Part shown: positions 11,455 through 22,285 of the stretch, piece by piece | How the letters are laid out: each line of letters opens with the position of its first letter | Position numbering within the stretch: position 1 is the stretch's first letter | Source of the DNA: Viola odorata | Lineage: Eukaryota; Streptophyta; Magnoliopsida; Malpighiales; Violaceae | Length of the DNA: 64,000 nucleotides | Direction of reading: 5' to 3' | Assembly (NCBI GenBank): GCA_963691705.1 | Contig: OY829539.1 | Coordinates: 57,076,327 to 57,140,326 of the forward strand | Made by a program: the position numbers and the translations under genes | The notes under the pieces: generated by a model | Database searches by the model: none | Told to the model about the DNA's origin: nothing | The model's input: only the letters and a program-made list of their open reading frames with translations

Positions 11455-12845
11455 CTCCTTCCATTCTTTCTTAACTTGTTAATTTTTTTAGAAATATTTT
11501 TATCTATTTAATTTTCATTTTTTAGTTTTTAATATAAATTTTTTATATTTTTAAAATTAACTTTTGTAATTAATGACAAAATTAACCCTAAATAATTTTA
11601 AATTAACCATTTTTGGAGGAAAATTAAAAAAAAATGATTTATAATTAATAAGGATAGTTTAGTAAAAATTTATACAATAAATGTAATCTAATGATAGTGG
11701 TTACCGTAAAAACTAAAAATGTGGCCCCCGGACTATTTTTTTGTTTAATTACAACACAGCGAATCGAGCATTTTGACATAAATGGCCCCTACCGTGACAG
11801 ATATCTGACGTGGCGACGTTATCTTCCACGTCAGCCATGTTTCACTTGCCACATAGGCGAGCCACGTCAGCATCTTGCCACCTCACACCTCTACGTCAGA
11901 AAATTAATATAATTAATATAAAAAATTAAGAAAATTAATTTAATTAATTTAAAAAATTCAGAAACTTAATATAATTAATTTAAAAAATTCAGAAAATAAT
12001 TTAATTAATTTAAAATTAAAAAAATAATGTAATTAATTTCAAAAATGGAGAAAATTAATATAATCCCTCTCCAATTACTAATCCCTCTCCGATTAAATCC
12101 AAATCCCATCTCTGCAAAAGAAATTCTGCCAAATCCATTTCCTTGCTCCGATCCACATCCGACACCATCAACCAGCCGGACCGATCCACCCATCACCACA
12201 GCTAAACCCGATCCTTCACCAGTCGTTCATCCCATCACCGCCACTACCATCTTCGACCCAAATCCCTCTCTCACTGTCGGTTGTTGCTGAAAGAACAAGA
12301 AAAGAAAGAAAAAGAAGGAGAGTGGTGCTGCTGAAATAAAAGGTAAGTAAGTGGATTTTTTAATTATATTAATTTTTTGAATTTTTTAAATTAATTACAT
12401 TATTTTTTAATTTTTTTTAATTAATTAAATTATTTGTCTGAAATTTTTAATTTTTAAAATTAATTATATTAATTTTCTGAAAATTTTAAATTAATTATAT
12501 TTACTTTCTTAGATTTTTTAAATTAATTATATTAATTTTTGGAAATTTTGAAATTAATTAAATTAATTTTCGGAATTTTTTTAATTAATTATAATAATTT
12601 TCTAACGTGGAGGTGTGAGGTGGCAAGATGCTGACGTGGCTCGTCGGCGTGGCAAGTGAAACATGGCTGACGTGGAAGATAACGTCGCCACGCCAGATTT
12701 CTATCACGGTAGGGGCCATTTATGTCAAAATGCTCAATTCGCTATATTGTAATTAAACAAAAAATAGTCCGGGGGCCACATTAATCATTTAATTAAAGTT
12801 CAGGGGTCATTTATGTCTTTTTACCGTTAAAAAAAATGGAGGGAA
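11455..12845. mobile_element. Stowaway MITE with a long-TIR element nested inside
   Basis: The left end is CTCCTTCCATTCTTTC after TA, and the right end is the inverse AAAAATGGAGGGAA followed by TA, a Stowaway (Tc1/mariner) signature. Uninterrupted relatives of about 290 bp are at 19295-19589 and 31683-31975. This copy is about 1390 bp because a second element is inserted near its 3' end (about 11720-12825). Confidence 0.75.
11720..12780. mobile_element. Long-TIR (MULE-like) element carrying captured sequence
   Basis: Arms of about 185 bp (11720-11905 and 12597-12780) are inverted copies of each other. The outer end begins TGTGGCCCCCGGACTATTTT and both arms contain CATAAATGGCCCCTACCGTG. Between them, after AT-rich spacers, 12060-12350 is GC-richer, with a proline/threonine-rich open frame (12045-12290) and a strong 5' splice-site consensus, AAAAGGTAAGTAAG, at 12339-12352. 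That layout is typical of Pack-MULEs. The right side extends about 45 bases past the arm (AGTTCAGGGGTCATTTATGT) without a left partner, so the left end may be truncated. The captured gene is not recognised. Confidence 0.6.
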
Positions 12846-13190
12846 TAATAAATAAATTGACAATCCAATGAAAATGACAAAATAAATGTAGCTTTCTTAG
12901 CCCTACAAATACAATAGAAAAGATTGGGTTTTGATTCCTGTCGGTTGGTTGGTTGATTGTTTTTGTTTATGATCGCATTTCTATGATGAACCTAAAGAAA
13001 GGAAAGTTATGGGCATAATGATATGACTCAATAGGAGAAGGAAAAAACAAATGCAGGAAAAAAGAAAGTGGAGATGGACAACCAAGAAATGGAGTTTTCT
13101 TTTTATTACGATTTGTGAACACAACAAAGATCTAAACCACCGGTCACCAAGAGGATGGATTAACAGTAATTAAGTGGAGTGGAAGTGTTG
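12846..13190. repeat. Repeat block shared with 19594-19880 and 31976-32330
   Basis: It contains ATAAATTGACAATCCAATG, TTTGATTCCTGTCGGTTGG and AAGAAATGGAGTTTTCTTTT in the same order in all three places. This confirms that these are copies of one longer unit. No gene is present. Confidence 0.75.
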
Positions 13191-14211
13191 GAGAAGTATT
13201 GTGGGAAAATTACTTCTGAAAAAATCAGTATGTTGTTTGCTAAATATTCATTAAAAGTGTTGTGAAATACTAGAAGTTGTTTATGATATTTGGTAAAAAC
13301 TGTTGTTAAAATTATGGTTGGAATATAAAATGATTATAAATGACACAATTTATTTCAAGCATTATAATTAATATTTTTTAGTATCTATATAGATTATTTA
13401 AATCAATCTATTTCTTTAATCAAGTAATTAATATTTTATTTATAACAAGAAATAATACTTCATTAGAAGAAGAAAAAAAGTTAAATATTGAGCACTTTTT
13501 GAAAGTTTTACATTTATAAATCACAATTACCTATTCATCATTAAACTATTAGCTATTGAGTTACGAACTACATTTATAGGTAACATTTCACTATTATTTT
13601 CATCCAATCTTAAAAAAATATACTAATTTAGTATGCTAACTACGCACGTTCCTTTTTTACTTCTCTCTATCTCGATGGGAGGAAACTATAACTCTAATTT
13701 TTTGTTGAATAATATTTGGAGAAAATACTCTTTAAGCCAACACTAAAATTTGTATGCAGATTGTTTCTTTGTTTGCTTACTGCTTCTTTGGTGCCCTTTG
13801 GAGTTCTAGTTCTAGCTCAGGAAGCTAGTTTCCAGAACCCAAAAGCCAAAGTGGACGTTTGACATCATTCCGGTTGGCTGGCTTATTGAGAAGCTCTGCC
13901 CCAAGGCTGGCATTTTTGGCCACTTCTAGAGAAGCTCCAAATTGGAGCTTCCAGCAAAAGCTGCTCTCTCTCCTTTTTTTTTTTTTTTAATTTTAGTTTT
14001 TTACTTTATATAATAGATCAAAATAAATTAAAAACTACCACAATAAAATCTCCATCTCAAGATAAGTAATTCTAGATCCACTTTTTCTATTTTTATTAAT
14101 TTTTTAAAAATGGGTTTTATACCATTTAATTACTTTTTTTCAATTATTTATTTAAAAAAATATATAAAGATATTAAAAATAATAAATTATAACACTTGAA
14201 ATAAATTATAT
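13191..14211. other. Decayed repeat element; no gene
   Basis: GTTGGAGAAGTATTGTGGG at 13188 and the inverse-like CACAACAGTTTTAAAAAGGTTCTCTAAC at 16012-16040 may be the two ends of one element, now opened by later insertions. Its body (ACACAATTTATTTCAAGC, ATCAATCTATTTCTTTAA) recurs at 29330-29530. 13740-13985 holds a different GC-richer inset with a strong palindrome, GAAGCTCCAA...TTGGAGCTTC (13932-13952). Confidence 0.45.
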
Positions 14212-15938
14212 TGATAGCATGTTTTTATACATGATTTTCCCTCCATTTTCTCACTTATTTAGAGCTTGATTCTGCTAATTTACCCTTGATTTCATTACTA
14301 TTGCAGATCTAGGCCTAAAAAGGGAATTTATGCTAAAACAAACGTTTTTGGTGCATTTTGAGCGAATTCGAGCTTCAAGACCAAAAGTCGAGGTCCCGAG
14401 TCCAAAGCAGCGTTCAAGGTCCCGAATCGGATTCCCAGTTCGGGACTCCCGAAGGGTAAAGGATGACGTTTCCACGTGTCACCCCACCTAACGCCCATGT
14501 GATCCCTCTGACACTGTTCTGACGCTCTGCACTGATTACCAAACACCTGCGGATTTCAGTCTTGAGCCCACTCCAGACCTGCCAAAGCTGGAAAAACCAG
14601 ACAGCTTTATGCTTTTCCAGCTTTGTGCTTTTGGGAACATAGATCCACTTCTTTAGGCTTTCAATTAATGCATTTTGTCCCTAGTTTTTGGGCTGTGGAT
14701 ATTTTGTGCTTGGAGCTCTACTATATAAAGGGCATCCATGAATAGTTTTAGGGGCTTTTTCTTTGATCTCTCCTAGTAATTAATTAATTAGCATAATTTA
14801 GAAGTAGCTTAGACTTCTCTCTAGTTTCTCTCTCTAGCCATTGTTAGCTTCTTCAACATTGCTGCCGAGCTATAAACGGAATTTTAGTAACAAGTTTTCT
14901 TCCCTTACACTATTTAATTACTTGTTATGCTTTCCTTAATCATTATTTGTTTATCTTTAAGTATGAGTAGCTAAATTCCTAGTTCTTGGCAAGGCTGATT
15001 CAAGGGTTGTAGGGGCAGATTCGAGGCCTTAATGTGCTTAATATATTCTTGATGCTATATTCAACTATTCATCGATTTAATTACATCTTTGCATGATTTA
15101 ATTTGAGGCCTGATCAACTGAGAATTATCTTGTGTAAATGCTGCCATTTATGTGATGAATACGGAAGGAAAGTTGCATGAGCAAGTAGGCATCTGTTTAG
15201 TCTTGACTGTGTCAAAGTGGTCTCGAATAGATAGGTTGGGTAGTTGATTAGAGCTGGGTCACGAGTCTGACAAACTGAGGGACTTTAGCTCTAGATCTGT
15301 CTTTTCTTAACTTCATGGGCAGTTTGAGTATGGCCCTCCCGCATTCGTGCCTGGAGGGATGGCGGACTGTCAAGACTACCTCATATGTGGAAACGGGGGG
15401 TAGTTTCTCTTAAGAGAAAAGTAGGGGATATCCGAGGAATCTGGTCCCCATGTCATTTCTATGACATCTTGAATGGAATACCCTTGAGCTGATGACGATC
15501 TGGTCTCGAATGCAACCCAGAGTGCCTTTGCCGAGAACCCTTTCTCCATCTGATTACTTGAGCTTATTTCACCCTTGTTCTGTTTCACGCCTGTACTGTT
15601 ATTCCTGCATCTGTTACTGACCTGTTTTACTATTTCTGGATTTATTCGCTGATTCACTTATCTTACCATTCGGGACCCCGAACGTGACATTCGGGACCCC
15701 GAATATTGCTTTCTTAGATAGAATTGTTAGCTCCCGATATCTGTCTTGGCCAACTCGTTGGCCAAGTAAAATCCCCCCCCTAATTGTTACTATTCGTGCT
15801 CTTCTCCCCCGAATACATTCAAGACCATAGATCAGTTTCTCACAGTCCCTGTGTTCGACCCTGACTCCCACTGTACACTTTATCTCTTGTGCACACACGT
15901 TTTCAGGCACTATAAATTCTTTATTTGATTGACGATCA
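14212..15938 (+). mobile_element. Solo LTR of an Athila-type Ty3/gypsy element
   Basis: The LTR is 1727 bp, begins TGATAGCATG and ends GACGATCA. It is flanked by the 5-bp target duplication TATAT (14207-14211 and 15939-15943). It matches the LTRs at 45121 and 59824 along its length, including the GGAAACGGGGGGTAGTTTCT segment. A TATA box, TATATAAA, lies at 14722. It contains several copies of the GGTCCCGA/TCGGGACC motif. No primer-binding site follows, so this is a solo LTR left by recombination. It resembles the 59824 LTR more than the 45121 one. Confidence 0.92.
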
Positions 15939-16044
15939 TATATCCTTTATGGTTATTTTATATCCAAACCATAGTTTTAAAAAGTTGTTTTACCAAACAA
16001 CTTAGGTATCTCACAACAGTTTTAAAAAGGTTCTCTAACATCTA

Positions 16045-16331
16045 CTCCGTCTATTTTTTTTAACTGTTGTTTTTTTCAAGAAATGTTTTTGCTTATTTAA
16101 CGGTTGCTTTTCGATTTTTAAGATAATTTTTTTATATTTTCAAGATCACTTTTATAATCAATGATAAAATTAACCCTAAATAATTTTAAATTAACCACTT
16201 TTTAGAGGAAAATTGAAAAGGAATGGTTAATAATTAATAGGGATAGTTTAGTAAAAAGTTATACTGTAATCTAAAATTGTATTGCTTATTGTGAAAACTA
16301 AAAAATTGACAGTTAAAAAAAACAAAGGGAG
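16045..16331. mobile_element. Stowaway MITE
   Basis: The left end is CTCCGTCTATTTTTTTTAAC after TA. The right end is AAAACAAAGGGAG before TA. The interior (TAACCCTAAATAATTTTAAA) is shared with the Stowaway copies near 11600, 19150, 19420 and 31800. Confidence 0.8.
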
Positions 16332-16427
16332 TAATCTTTAATGCAAACCTCCTCCATAGCTATAGCTGCAGATTTACTTACCCAAACCTCCTCCCTTAAG
16401 CCTGAAGAAGGGGAATTAGGAATTTCT

Positions 16428-16601
16428 TCATCCATTTTCACGACTTTCATTTGTTAAACTCCTAGTAAAGGACTCTCCAGATGCTAGAATATCAGACTGC
16501 ACCAGTAACCGAAAAACAGGATAGGCAACAACAACTAATACAAGAGATATGAATCCGTGTACGCATGCCCAATGGTTGTACACATATGGGGAAAACAATT
16601 G
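16428..16601 (-). pseudogene. Last exon of a membrane-anchored coiled-coil protein, isolated
   Basis: A clean acceptor (TATTTTCAG, 16602-16610) is followed by an open 57-codon exon ending in TGA at 16428. It encodes a hydrophobic segment beginning QLFSPYVYNHWACVHGFISL, then VLVVVAYPVF, and a polar tail ending RENG, so it looks like a C-terminal membrane anchor. A damaged second copy is at 32560-32750, where matching coiled-coil exons lie nearby; at 37.8-38.2 kb the coiled-coil exons recur but not this anchor exon. I do not recognise the family. No other exon is attached to this copy. Confidence 0.6.
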
Positions 16602-16664
16602 CTGAAAATAAAATATCATCAACATTCTACACGTAATGATTGTCCAACATTCTACACCAACTAA

Positions 16665-17237
16665 TATTTTTTAAGTTGCAGATTGTTTTTAAATCATTTT
16701 TAAATTTGAGAAAAAAATCATAAAAAAAATAACATGCCACATTGGCACAAAATTGTTACGTCATCACCCTCAGCCGGTATATGGATTAAATTAAACTAAG
16801 TGTTTTAATTAAGAACCTAATTATATAATTTTATAAATTAGGGACTAGATTAAACAAATTGTTATACTTTAGGGGTAAAAAATTCATTTGTTTTAATAAA
16901 TTTTGATGTATTTTCAATTTTTTCTAAAAGAAGATTATATTACACCTTGGCCTCGATATGATTTTTAATCGGGTGGTGTAATTCAAGCATATCTTCTATT
17001 ATACGAGGAAGATTATTACATACATTGACCACCGATGTGATTTTTTAACCTGGTGATATAATTCAAATATATTTACTATCCTCCAGAAAAGAAAATTACA
17101 TTGTTATAATTTTTAAGGATTCTAATATGAAAGTTATGTCTTTTATCATGTTCTTAACCTACAAAAAATAATAGCCACACATCAAATTTGCTAGTCATAA
17201 GAAATAGATGAGTAAGGACAGAGCGCATATATTCCGA
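16665..17237. repeat. Dispersed repeat blocks
   Basis: This holds the block starting TTTTTAAGTTGCAGATTG (shared with 6835 and 24105) and the block around GATGTGATTTTTTAACCTGG (shared with 7130, 21050 and 24430). It ends at GCATATATTCCGA, where a TIR element begins. No gene is present. Confidence 0.7.
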
Positions 17238-18230
17238 GGTAGCGTTTGGTTCACGGAATGCTACTTTCCCCCTTGAAATCACTCTCCCGGGAGAGTGATT
17301 GAGGGGAATGTTAGTTTTTTTGTGTTTGGTTAGGATTTAAGATTTCCGGGAAAGTAACATTGTTGTGTTTGTTTTTTATTTGGAAATCCTCAGGGAAAGT
17401 AAGAAGAATGACTTTATCCTTTTCTATATTTGTGTCTTTGTTATCTTGTTAGGTGTCTAATTATTCTTTTCTATATATATTGTGCTACACAATTTCCTCT
17501 AAACACATTAGACTTTTTCTCTATTTAATTATCTATCTTTCAACAATCAAAATACCAAATAAGTTTGTTTTATGACTATGGTTTTTTGCAGGTTAAAGAA
17601 CATGACAAGTGACATAACCTTCATATTAGAGTCCTTAAAAATTACAGCAAAGTATGACACATATTGTTCTAGCAATGCAAAAAAACATAACTGCAACAAT
17701 AGACAAGTCTAGGATCAGGATTTCTTGGATGTTTTGTTCTCGTTCCTAACCGTATTTTTTTCTACCTATTATTATTTACATCATTACTATGTAATTTTTT
17801 GTGATTATTATAATTTTGATGTAATTTTCTATTTTTTATGTAATTATTATAATTTTTATGTAATTAAAATAATTTTTATGTATTTATTATAGTTTTTATG
17901 TAATTAATATATTTTTTGTGTAATTAATATAATTTGGTGAAGTTTTAGAAAACAGAGAAGAAAGAAGACGTTTTATTAGGTTATTTTTTATAATTAGTTT
18001 TGGACAAATATGTCATTTAATAAAAAAATTAATTTTCCATGTTGGGGGAATCACTCTCCTCACCTCTTAACCAAGGATTCACTTTCCACCATTTTTGGGA
18101 AAGTCAATGAGGTCAAAGAAAGTTGGATTCCGGAGGAGACTGATTCCTTATCGCAACCAAATACAATAAAGCTCGGAATCCTAGATTCCCGAGTCACTTT
18201 CTTTTTTGATTCCGGCAACCAAACGCACCC
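17238..18230. mobile_element. TIR DNA element, about 1 kb, copy 1
   Basis: The left end is GGTAGCGTTTGGTTCACGG and the right end is the inverse of GGGTGCGTTTGGTTGCCGG. The flanking triplets are CGA and TGA. Homologous DNA at 7320-7335 and 24620-24640 reads TATTCTGAAGG with no element, so those are related empty sites and imply a 3-bp target duplication, as in PIF/Harbinger elements. No transposase ORF is present; the longest frame (18010-18240) crosses the right end. Confidence 0.75.
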
Positions 18231-18261
18231 TGAAGGTTAAATAAAGAAGGTTCATAAAACT

Positions 18262-19014
18262 ATTGCGCTAGAGTTTGGTGGTGGTGGCGACAGTTTGGTA
18301 TGGGGGTGGTGTTGGATGGAGAGTGACAGGGTTGGAGAGGGAAATGGACGATGGAGGGTGAGAAGCCTTTTCGTTCTTTTCATAGGACCCATGACACGCA
18401 GCCTGGGAGTGAATTCCGTCCGTTGTTTCCTTAAAAATAGCTTTCTCGTTGATTGATTGATTGATTGCACACCAACGTTGCTAATAATAACTGGCATTGA
18501 CACTGCTAATAATAATTGGCATTGCACGCCCAATGACAAACTAAGTGTAGCTTTCTTAGCCCCACACAAATACAATAAAAAAACAATGATTCGCATCTCT
18601 GTGAACCAGAAAGAGGAAAGATACCATTTTTGGGCAACAGAAGTAAACTAATGGACAATTAACAAAATAGTGTCACAGATACAATGCTTACGTGAATAAT
18701 AACTCACGAAAAATGAAAAAAATTACACCACCAGAGTTATTATTTTTGGACTTAATGATGCTCCAAAGAGTAGAGAGAACATTAAGAAGACTGAAAAATA
18801 TATTCGAAATGATATGATATCAAAATTTATAGTAATTTAGTAAATTACTTAGTTAGTCTAGTGGTGAGGGATTAGAAGATCGAGGCTTCAAGCCCTTTGA
18901 AGTTTAGAAATAAGAAGAAAAAAAACACTAATCATAACGCTATACTAATTGTTTGCTTTGGCTTACTATTTATAAATAATATCAATAATTGGCTTTGCAC
19001 ACCCACCTTTCTAA
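18262..19014. repeat. Segmental duplicate of 10740-11452
   Basis: Same order of blocks as 10740-11452. The box A-like TAGTCTAGTGG is at 18854-18864 and the box B-like GCTTCAAGCCC at 18885-18895. Around 18670 it includes CACAGATACAATGC, the unoccupied form of the hAT-like target site at 25363/31350. Confidence 0.75.
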
Positions 19015-19016
19015 TA

Positions 19017-19251
19017 CTCCTTTTATTCTTTCTTAACTTGTTAGTTTTTTTAGAAATATTTTTATCTATTTAATTGTCGCTTTTTAGTTTTTAATATAAT
19101 TTTTTGTATTTTTAAAATTATTTTTTTGTAGTTAATGACAAAATTAACCCTAAATAATTTTAAATTAACTATTTTTTGGAGAAAAATTAAAAAAGAATGA
19201 TTTATAATTAATAAGGATAGTTTAGTAAAAAATTATACAATAAACGTAATC
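19017..19251. mobile_element. Truncated Stowaway MITE
   Basis: The left end CTCCTTTTATTCTTTC follows TA. The interior matches the full copies, but the right terminal repeat is missing and flank-family sequence resumes at about 19253. Confidence 0.7.
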
Positions 19252-19294
19252 CAATAGTCTCAATAATTGGCTTTGCACATCCACTTTTCTAATA

Positions 19295-19589
19295 CTCTCT
19301 CCATTTTTTTTAACTTGTCAGTTTTTTTTAGAAATATTTTTACCAATTTAATTGTCATTTTTTAGTTTTTAATATAATATTTTGCATTTTTAAGATCACT
19401 TTTTATAGTCAATGACAAAATTAACCCTAAATAATTTTAAATTAACCAATTTTTTGAAGAAAGATTAAAGAGGAATGATTCATAATTAATAAGGATAGTT
19501 TAGTAAAAAATTATATAATAAATGTAATCTAATGATTGTGTTGGTTATCATAAAAACTAAAAAAAAAGAGTTAACAAAAACTGAGAGAG
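19295..19589. mobile_element. Stowaway MITE
   Basis: The ends are CTCTCTCCATTTTTTTTAAC and the inverse ACAAAAACTGAGAGAG, flanked by TA on both sides. It sits in the same position within the flank-family repeat as the copies at 11455 and 31683. Confidence 0.8.
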
Positions 19590-19880
19590 TAATAAATAAA
19601 TTGACAATCTAATGAAAATGACAAAATAAATGTAGCTTTCTTAGTCCCACATATACAATAGAAAATATTGGGTTTAGATTCCTGTCGGTTGGTTGGTTGA
19701 TTGTTTTTGTTTATGATCGCATTTCTACGAACCTAAAGAAAGGAAAAATATGGGCATAATGACATGAGTGAATAGGAAAAGAAAAAAACAAAAGGAAAAA
19801 AGAGAGTGGAGATGGACAACCAAGAAATGGAGTTTTCTTTTTATTACGATTTGTGAACACAACAAATATCTAAACCAAAT
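19590..19880. repeat. Repeat block shared with 12846 and 31976
   Basis: Contains ATAAATTGACAATCTAATG, GATTCCTGTCGGTTGG and AAGAAATGGAGTTTTC in the shared order. The homology stops near 19878 where the LINE-derived sequence begins. Confidence 0.7.
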
Positions 19881-19924
19881 AACTTTTTCATCTTGGTATT
19901 TATATATAACTTTTTTTCTAAATT

Positions 19925-21064
19925 TTAACCGTTAAAACCCAAAACCCTAACCATACCCCTACCCCCTCCGGTTTGCCCACTGCGGCCGGAGGCTACCCCC
20001 CATACACCGGTACACCCACTGTGGTCGGAGTGAAATTTCTTCCCTTCTTTGATTCGCATATCAATTTGCTGTGACATATGGCGGCAGGTAGGGCTTCGAC
20101 TCAGGTGACCACATACTATTTGGAAAACCTCCCTCTTCATATCGATCAAAGGGCACTGCAATACCTGGTTGGACAAAGATGGAGGTTGCCGTCATTTGGA
20201 AGAGTAGTGGATGTATTCATACCGAGTAGAAGGAACAAAGCCGGAAAACGCTTTGGTTTTGTGCGTTTTGATTGGGTGGAGAATAGGATTGACATGGAAC
20301 TAGCTCTTGATCGACAATACATAGGAGCTTCGGCAATTAGGGCGAACCTTGGGCGATTTGGTAGTAGGGACTCGGGATTAGTGAGACAGGAACGCAAGGC
20401 AGAGGTACGTGGTACTCAGGTCCATAACGTACGCAATGAGGGCTGGAGGAAACCTGAACCAAAAAGAACTGTTGGAGAATCGTGGGCACGTGTAGTGAAA
20501 TACGAGAATATGGGACAACAGGAAATAGAGACAGGAAGATCGTTAAGAAGAGACAGGGCTGCGATAGGTATTGACGGTCGAGAAAAGAAAATAAAAGAGA
20601 ACGAGGTGAAGGAGAGGGAGGACTCGGACGTGATTGAGCTGGAAATTCCCTCGGGGAATAGGGATTGGCTATCACGAAGTGTAGTAGGAGTGCTTCGTAA
20701 GATTGAGGATATACCGGAGATACAGGAGTTGGTAATCGAGGAGGGTTGGATTTGTGAAACAAAGAACCTTGGATGGGGTTTGGTTTTGCTAGAATTTGAT
20801 AGGCAAGAAGACATAGAGATGGTGCTCACCAATAACAATGAGGGAGGGCAACGTTTGTTTTCCAAGGTGGTTCCTTGGACTGAGGTTGCAACAAAAGCAG
20901 AGAGACTATGTTGGATTCAATGCTCGGGGATACCGATTCAATGTTGGGGCTTTGAGACTTTCGAAAAAATTGGGAAAAAGATGGGGGAATTAGTAGTAGT
21001 TGACGAGAATACAGTCGCGCGATGGAGATTATTACATACATTGGCCACCGATGTGATTTTTTAA
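19925..21064 (+). pseudogene. LINE ORF1 (RRM-type) with 5' end kept and 3' end lost
   Basis: The open frame from ATG 20078 encodes a protein with an N-terminal RNA-recognition motif: TYYLENLPLHID near residue 12, and RNP1-like GKRFGFVRF near residue 57. A basic/acidic linker and a second conserved part with AERLCWIQCSGIPIQCWGFE follow. This is the organisation of ORF1 of plant L1-type LINEs, which coats the LINE RNA. 19925-20077 is GC-rich and could be the 5' UTR. At about 21022 the coding sequence fuses into the dispersed block GATTATTACATACATTGGCC, and the last dozen codons come from that repeat. The zinc knuckle, ORF2 and poly-A are missing. Loss of the 3' end is the reverse of usual LINE truncation. 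Confidence 0.75.
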
Positions 21065-21253
21065 CCTGGTGATATATTTCAAATATATTTACTATCCTCC
21101 AAAAAATAAAATTACATTGCTATAATTTTTAAGGACTCTAATATGAAAGTAATGTCGTTTATCGTGTTCTTAACCTGAAAAAAATAATTGCCACACATCA
21201 AATTTGCTAGTCATAAGAAATATATGAGTAAGGACAGAGCGCATATATTCCGA
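21065..21253. repeat. Dispersed repeat block
   Basis: Same block as 17040-17237, with ACCTGGTGATATATTTCAAA at the start and GAGCGCATATATTCCGA at the end. Confidence 0.7.
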
Positions 21254-22285
21254 GGTAGTGTTTGGTTCACGGAATGCTATTTTCTCCCTTGAAATCACTC
21301 TCCCGGAAGAGTGATTGAGGGAAATGTTAATTTTTTTGTGTTTGGTTGGGATTTAAGATTCCCGGGAAAGTAACATTGTTGTGTTTGTTTTTTACTTGGA
21401 AATCCTCAAGGAAAGTAAGAAGAATGACTTTATCCTTTTCTATATTTGTATCTTTGTTATCTTGTTAGTTGTCTTTTGTTATCTTGTTAGGTGTCTAATT
21501 ATTCTTTTCTATATATATTGTGCTACACAGTTTCCTCTAAACACGTTAGACTTTCTCTTTATTTAATTGCCTATCTTTCAACAATCAAAATACCAAATAA
21601 GTTTGCTTTATGACTATGGTTTTTTGTAGGTTAAAGAACATGACAAGTGACAACCTTCATATTAGAGTCTTTGAAAATTATAGCAAAGTATGACACATAT
21701 TGTTCTAGCAATGCAAAAAAATATAACTGCAACAATAGAAAAGTTTAGGATCAGGATTTCTTGGATGATTTGTTCTCGTTCCTGACCGTATTTTCTTCTA
21801 CCTATTATTATTTACATCATTACTATGTATTTTTTTGTAATTATTATAATTTTGATGTAATTATTCTATTTTTTATGTAATTTTTATAATTTTTATGTAA
21901 TTAAAATATTTTTTATGTATTTATTATAGTTTTCTGTAATTAATATATTTTTATGTAATTAATATATTTTTTGTGTAATTAATATAATTTGGGGAAGTTT
22001 TAGAAAACAGAGAAGGAAGAAAACGCTTTATTAGATTATTTTTTATAATTAGTTTTGGACAAATATGTCATTTAATAAAAAAATTAACTTTTCTTGTAGG
22101 AGGGATCACTCTCCTCACCCCCTAACCAAAGAATCACTTTTCCTCATTTTTGGGAAAGTCAATGAGGTCAAAGAAAGTTGGATTCCGGAGGAGAGTGATT
22201 CCTTATCGCAACCAAACACAATAAAGCTCGGAATCTCAGATTCCCGAGTCACTTTCCTTCTTGATTCCGCCAACCAAACGCACTC
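21254..22285. mobile_element. TIR DNA element, about 1 kb, copy 2
   Basis: Same TIRs, same interior and same target site as 17238-18230 (left GGTAGTGTTTGGTTCACGG, right CCAACCAAACGCACTC, flanks CGA/TGA). Because the flanks also match, this copy and copy 1 most likely arose by duplication of a segment that already held the insertion. Confidence 0.75.

Noticed and set aside
20337..20865. Antisense open frames of 141 and 149 codons
   Set aside because: They lie entirely opposite the LINE ORF1 frame and show only its reverse-complement composition.
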